Assembly (NCBI GenBank): GCA_009781125.1
Contig: WQYS01000068.1
Location: 1 to 10,046, forward strand
DNA length: 10,046 nt
Direction: 5' to 3'
Origin: Acidobacteriaceae bacterium
Lineage (GTDB): Bacteria > Acidobacteriota > Terriglobia > Terriglobales > Acidobacteriaceae
Numbering within the stretch: the stretch's first letter is position 1; each line of letters opens with the position of its first letter. This document shows, in pieces, positions 5,741 to 10,046 of this stretch. The position numbers and the translations under genes were made by a program. The notes beneath the pieces were generated by a model. The model was not told where the DNA came from. It did not search any database and worked only from the letters and a program-made list of their open reading frames with translations.

Positions 5741-5839
5741 GTCTCCGCTGGCGAGGCCAACGATGATGCCGACGATAGTGATACTCCCATCGATGACAAC
5801 CATGACGGTCACGTCCAGGAAAAGCTGTTCGCGCTGTAA
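5531..5839 (+). CDS. Small cysteine-motif protein, tandem paralogue 2, with acidic tail
   Basis: The product has 102 residues and is a paralogue of the gene at 5022-5288, with about 70% identity over residues 1-70. All four cysteines (C9, C11, C50, C54), H20-W21, PWD at 35-37 and the block DDIIVLCGEACA-ALLSR are kept, so these are probably the working residues. Substitutions between the copies are mainly conservative (V/I, D/E, S/T). After residue 70 the protein differs: an acidic tail with ANDDADDSD and PIDDNHDGH, ending KLFAL. Such a tail could bind metal or a basic partner. The ATG has GAAAGG 9 nt upstream inside the conserved mini-hairpin. The gene converges on the sirtuin gene with 46 bp between. 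Function is unknown. Confidence 0.75.
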   Translation: MAVIPLYSCLCGTHKKVSNHWVLARITESDIRFFPWDTELAQKDDIIVLCGEACASALLSRVLGEWKQRSVSAGEANDDADDSDTPIDDNHDGHVQEKLFAL

Positions 5840-5885
5840 GCGCTCGTGATTCGCCTGCGATATCCGTCCGCGGGATGGTTACAGC

Positions 5886-6602
5886 TCAGGCGGACAGCAA
5901 CGCGGCGAGCGCCTCGGTGGCTGGGCCAAGAAGAATCTGATCGAAGGCTCCAGTATTGAGCGGTTCCTCGGGGCCGATATAGATGGTACGCGCGCCTCTC
6001 TGCCGGGCTATGTGGACGAAGCCTGCCGCGGGATAAACCGAACCTGATGTTCCAACCACCAGCAGAACCGTAGCGCGATTCAGTTGGCGGTCGATGGCGT
6101 CCATGTCGAGAGGAATCTCGCCAAACCAGACTATATGCGGACGCACAGCCGCTCCACAGGACGAACACGAAGGCAACTCAGTAGCCGATTCGTAAAAAGT
6201 TTTATCAGGAAAGACACGTTCGCATCGCGTGCAGCGGGACTGGAACAGAGTCCCATGCATGTGATGGACGCGAACCGAGCCTGCGCGTTCATGAAGGTCA
6301 TCCACGTTCTGCGTGCAGAGATAAAAACGCTCGCCCACTTGCTGTTCGTATCTGGCGAGCGCCAGATGCGCTGCATTCGGTTGCGCAGCCAGCGCGTCGC
6401 GTCGGCGCATCGAGTAGAAGCGCCACACCAGCAAAGGATCGCGCTGCCATGCCTCCGGCGTAGCGACCTCTTCGACCCGGTAGCCATTCCAGAGACCGCC
6501 CGAACCGCGAAAGGTAGCCAGCCCGCTTTCGGCGGAGATACCGGCTCCGGTGAGGACGAACAGGCGGTCATTCGGAGTGAGGAGCATAGGAAAATCATAC
6601 AT
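5886..6602 (-). CDS. cobB: Sir2-family NAD-dependent protein deacylase, class III (CobB-like)
   Basis: The product has 238 residues, full length for a bacterial sirtuin. The NAD site reads GAGISAESGLATFRGSGG (19-36) and TQNVDDLHERAG (97-108). Catalytic His116 sits in HMHG. A zinc module has C124, C127, C146 and C149. PHIVWFGE (155-162) and VGTSGSVYPAAGF complete the core. Y63 and R66 form the YxxR pair that in SIRT5-type enzymes binds acidic acyl groups, so desuccinylase or demalonylase activity is likely besides deacetylation. In other bacteria CobB relieves lysine acylation of metabolic enzymes such as acetyl-CoA synthetase. The ATG at 6602 has only a modest GGGG ribosome site; an ATG at residue 6 is an alternative. 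It is transcribed alone. The symbol follows family use and not direct orthology. Confidence 0.9.
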   Translation of the reverse strand: MYDFPMLLTPNDRLFVLTGAGISAESGLATFRGSGGLWNGYRVEEVATPEAWQRDPLLVWRFYSMRRRDALAAQPNAAHLALARYEQQVGERFYLCTQNVDDLHERAGSVRVHHMHGTLFQSRCTRCERVFPDKTFYESATELPSCSSCGAAVRPHIVWFGEIPLDMDAIDRQLNRATVLLVVGTSGSVYPAAGFVHIARQRGARTIYIGPEEPLNTGAFDQILLGPATEALAALLSA

Positions 6603-7030
6603 ATGAACCCCATCAACCTCTTGACACTCAAGCGGTAAGGGGGTGAGGATAAAATTAGGTTTTTATCAAGTCAGGCTTTTCTGCGGTTCTCGCCGCATTC
6701 AGGCCTCCGGCCATGCCATTACGAGTGGCGATGACCGGAGTAGGGTGGGGATGTACACAGCGCGTACTCCCCGCCTTGCTTCCCATTCTACGCGCCCAAA
6801 ACTGCCTGAAAGGGCTTTGACATGCAAGTTCTATCTACGAGCATGGGCTTTGTAATGGCTCAACACCAGACCTCCGTTTTGGCGGCCTCAATGTCTCCTG
6901 CAGAGAACGTTTAGGCAATCGCTTGTGGAGGTGCGGCTTTTTGCGCCCTGGAGTTGAGTCGTTCAGAGCATGTCTGCGCTCTCAGGAGCGCAGGCGGCGC
7001 GTAGACATGGCATGTGGAGAGAAATAAACC
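6603..7030. other. Divergent intergenic region, sirtuin to NHL lipoprotein
   Basis: The 428 bp hold no gene I can defend. A 70-codon plus-strand frame at 6643-6855 lacks a ribosome site and reads like non-coding sequence. TTGACA occurs at 6621-6626 and 6817-6822, but neither has a good -10 at the right distance on the plus strand. The only clear structure is the hairpin at 6969-7009. Confidence 0.4.
6969..7009 (+). promoter_or_regulatory. Leader hairpin upstream of the NHL lipoprotein gene
   Basis: CTGCGCTC (6974-6981) pairs perfectly with GAGCGCAG (6986-6993) around the tetraloop TCAG. An outer CATGTCT (6969-6975) can alternatively pair with AGACATG (7003-7009). The structure ends 21 nt before the ATG at 7031, next to the GGAGAG ribosome site. 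It may stabilise or gate the leader. Confidence 0.35.
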
Positions 7031-8413
7031 ATGAAAATGACAGCAGCAATCATTCGCAATCTGCTTCTTCTCGGATCAGTCAGTGTTCTGGCTGCCGGTT
7101 GTGGCGGCGGGAGTAGCAACAACTCAGGCAATAACAACAATGGTGGTAAGACATCGCCGATTACTATACAGCCTATGTTTGGAACAATCAGTAGTCAGTA
7201 CAACATTGCACTCACGGCAACTACTACCAGTGGCAATGCAACTCAGATTGTGTGGTCAGCGACAGAGGGCACATTTAGCCCGCCTACAGGAGCCACAACG
7301 ACGTACGTACCGGATCCGGCAATCACAACTTACAACAACAAAGTAACGGTTACAGCCAGCCTCAATGGTAAATCTGCAAGCATTCCGATCATGGTAAACT
7401 TTGCGCCATCTTCCACATTTTCAACATCGGGTGGTATGGCCATCGACAGCAATGGAAATCTCTACCTAAGCGACCAGTGTTCCATTCGTAAAGTTGATCT
7501 TCCGGGGAATGTAACTACGATTGCTGGTTCGGGCGGTAGCTGCACTGACGCCGATGGCAATGGAACTCAAGCCGGGTTCCTTAACACCGCGGGAATAGCT
7601 ATCGACAATAATGGCAATTTGTATGTAACAGAAAGTTCGGGAACGATTCGTAAGCTAACGCCATCTGGCTCCACCTGGACAGTTAGTACCATCGCTGGCA
7701 AAAGTAATGTCAATGGTTATACCGATGGTGACGGAGCACAGGCGCAGTTCAATGCTCCTCGCGGTATCGCCATCGACAAGAGTGGCAACCTGTATGTGGC
7801 TGATGCTGGAAACAGTGTTATCCGTAAGCTGACACCATCCGGCTCTTCCTGGACAGTCAGCACCATCGCTGGAAGTTCCGGCGTTCAGGGGTCTGCGGAT
7901 GGTCCGGGCAATCAAGCTACATTTAAATTTACCGCTAATAGTTCTGGTGGTTATATGACCATCGATAACAGCGGGAATTTATATATTACAGATGACGGTG
8001 GTACGATTCGGAAACTTACCCAATCCGGGTCCGCATGGACGGTTTCCACTCTCGCAGGAGCCGTTTTCGACGGATTGTCGTTTGGAATCACTGCCGATAG
8101 CAAGGGCAACTTGTATGTAGGTGATTTGGTTGGCATCCATAAGGCCACGCTTTCTGGTTCCACTTGGAAGGTAAACGACATCACTCTACCAAATATGCCA
8201 GCGAGTGAGATGTGGAACCATACTCCGACAGGTCTGGTAATGGATGGCAATGGAAACCTCTTTGCATTCGAAAATGTATCCCTCTCCACTGGACGTACAA
8301 GTTGGGTCATTGCAATTACACCTCCTAACAATATGATGGCCCTCATAGCTGGCAGTGCTTACGGCTACTACTACTACGGAAGCCAGGATGGTACAGCAGA
8401 ACCACGACAATAA
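7031..8413 (+). CDS. NHL-repeat beta-propeller lipoprotein
   Basis: The product has 460 residues. A lipoprotein signal peptide ends in L20-AAG-C24, so the mature protein should be lipidated at Cys24. A Gly/Ser/Asn-rich linker (25-40) leads to an Ig-like or Big-type domain (about 42-125). Then come about five to six NHL-type blades, marked by repeated 'AID-x-x-GNLY' phrases at about 137, 190, 247, 310, 355 and 403 and by near-identical IRKLTPSGSxWTVSTIAG segments. Such propellers usually bind proteins or sugars, or serve as extracytoplasmic scaffolds; no catalytic residues are evident. GGAGAG precedes the ATG at 10 nt. GC is visibly lower than in hpnJ or eno, which may reflect transfer or relaxed composition. 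The end (GSQDGTAEPRQ) stops inside a motif that in related proteins runs into another blade, so the C-terminus may be shortened. Confidence 0.85.
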   Translation: MKMTAAIIRNLLLLGSVSVLAAGCGGGSSNNSGNNNNGGKTSPITIQPMFGTISSQYNIALTATTTSGNATQIVWSATEGTFSPPTGATTTYVPDPAITTYNNKVTVTASLNGKSASIPIMVNFAPSSTFSTSGGMAIDSNGNLYLSDQCSIRKVDLPGNVTTIAGSGGSCTDADGNGTQAGFLNTAGIAIDNNGNLYVTESSGTIRKLTPSGSTWTVSTIAGKSNVNGYTDGDGAQAQFNAPRGIAIDKSGNLYVADAGNSVIRKLTPSGSSWTVSTIAGSSGVQGSADGPGNQATFKFTANSSGGYMTIDNSGNLYITDDGGTIRKLTQSGSAWTVSTLAGAVFDGLSFGITADSKGNLYVGDLVGIHKATLSGSTWKVNDITLPNMPASEMWNHTPTGLVMDGNGNLFAFENVSLSTGRTSWVIAITPPNNMMALIAGSAYGYYYYGSQDGTAEPRQ

Positions 8414-8437
8414 CCGGCCTTTCTAATACGCTGAGTG

Positions 8438-8476
8438 CCCCATCCATGACGCGATGAAACTGCGTCATGGATGGGG
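8438..8476. terminator. Long perfect hairpin after the NHL lipoprotein gene
   Basis: A perfect 15-bp stem, CCCCATCCATGACGC with its complement, closes a 9-nt loop 24 nt past the lipoprotein stop. Neither side has a T run (AAAATGC follows on the plus strand). It can block or protect RNA ends but is not a standard intrinsic terminator. Confidence 0.45.
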
Positions 8477-8496
8477 AAAATGCAGGGCAATTACAG

Positions 8497-8696
8497 TTGA
8501 AGTTTTTGTTTCTGGGTACGCCAAGCCTTTAGGCTTGGCCCTCTCACACATCGCAACGGAACCGGCTTTAGCCGCTGGGGTATGCCTTTTCTCAACGTGG
8601 AAAGAGAGCATACCCCAGAGCCTAAAGGCTCAATTCGTCGTTTCCGCAGAGAAGCCAAGCCTAAAGGCTTGGCGTACCCAGAAGCAAAAACTTCAA
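8497..8696. repeat. 42-bp inverted repeat with nested palindromes
   Basis: The arms at 8497-8538 and 8655-8696 are inverted copies with a single T/C difference. Each arm ends in its own palindrome, CCAAGCCTTTAGGCTTGG or its complement. Between them lie CGGCTTTAGCCG (8562-8573), the inverted pair CTGGGGTATGC (8575-8585) with GCATACCCCAG (8608-8618), and GAGCCTAAAGGCTC (8618-8631). The AGGC/GCCT-AAA theme recurs four times. No coding frame is plausible. It looks like a REP- or BIME-like composite intergenic element, or the footprint of a miniature inverted-repeat element. Confidence 0.6.
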
Positions 8697-8707
8697 ATGC
8701 GACTGCA

Positions 8708-8746
8708 ATGCCCCGTATCCGGCGATAAAACCGAGATACGGGGCAT
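8708..8746. terminator. Terminator-like hairpin between convergent genes
   Basis: A 12-bp perfect stem, ATGCCCCGTATC with its complement, encloses a 15-nt loop. On the plus strand CCTTGTTTTGC follows, a modest T-rich tail that could stop lipoprotein transcripts. On the minus strand it lies 31 nt past the enolase stop, in terminator position, but without a strong T run. Bidirectional use is plausible. Confidence 0.5.
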
Positions 8747-8777
8747 CCTTGTTTTGCTATGTCTTGCGGCTGAACAC

Positions 8778-10046
<1,269 letters not shown>

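Noticed and set aside
6084..6638. 184-codon plus-strand frame opposite the sirtuin
   Set aside because: The minus strand encodes an intact sirtuin with all catalytic motifs; the plus frame has no recognisable features.
6643..6855. 70-codon plus-strand frame between sirtuin and lipoprotein
   Set aside because: It has no ribosome site or motif and a composition like chance translation.

Overview
The window looks like chromosomal DNA of an acidobacterium, probably a soil member of the Terriglobales/Acidobacteriaceae. The grounds are a close HpnJ-type hopanoid radical SAM protein, a short intergenic repeat of the 'FASLRMT' type that I know from that group, moderately high GC in the core genes, and an NHL-repeat lipoprotein. 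The taxonomic call is inference. No rRNA, tRNA, CRISPR array or intact insertion sequence was seen.

Layout. 1-880 is gene-poor. It holds one convincing small gene, a 48-residue secreted Val/Pro-rich peptide on the minus strand (293-439), followed by a strong hairpin. It also holds a possible exported-protein remnant (519-665), a cluster of small palindromes and a dispersed repeat. 914-1846 (minus) encodes an exported protein with a VirB10/TrbI-like beta domain and a glycine zipper. 2158-4477 is a tight plus-strand operon: hpnJ followed by two four-helix DMT/SMR-type membrane proteins, each joined to the gene before it by a TGATG stop/start overlap. This suggests lipid or lipid-linked sugar modification together with a two-subunit flippase or exporter.

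4478-5021 is an AT-rich, hairpin-rich intergenic region that may hold a small RNA ending in a terminator-like stem. 5022-5839 holds two tandem paralogous genes for small cysteine-bearing proteins (CxC, then CxxxC). The duplication also covers their 5' leaders, including a mini-hairpin around the ribosome binding site. I do not recognise this family, and it is the best candidate for something undescribed. 5886-6602 (minus) is a complete class III sirtuin with the YxxR acyl-pocket signature. 7031-8413 is an NHL beta-propeller lipoprotein, lower in GC than its neighbours.

8414-8777, between the converging lipoprotein and enolase genes, is a dense array of perfect hairpins around a 42-bp inverted repeat. 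Enolase (8778 to the window edge, minus) lacks only its first few codons.
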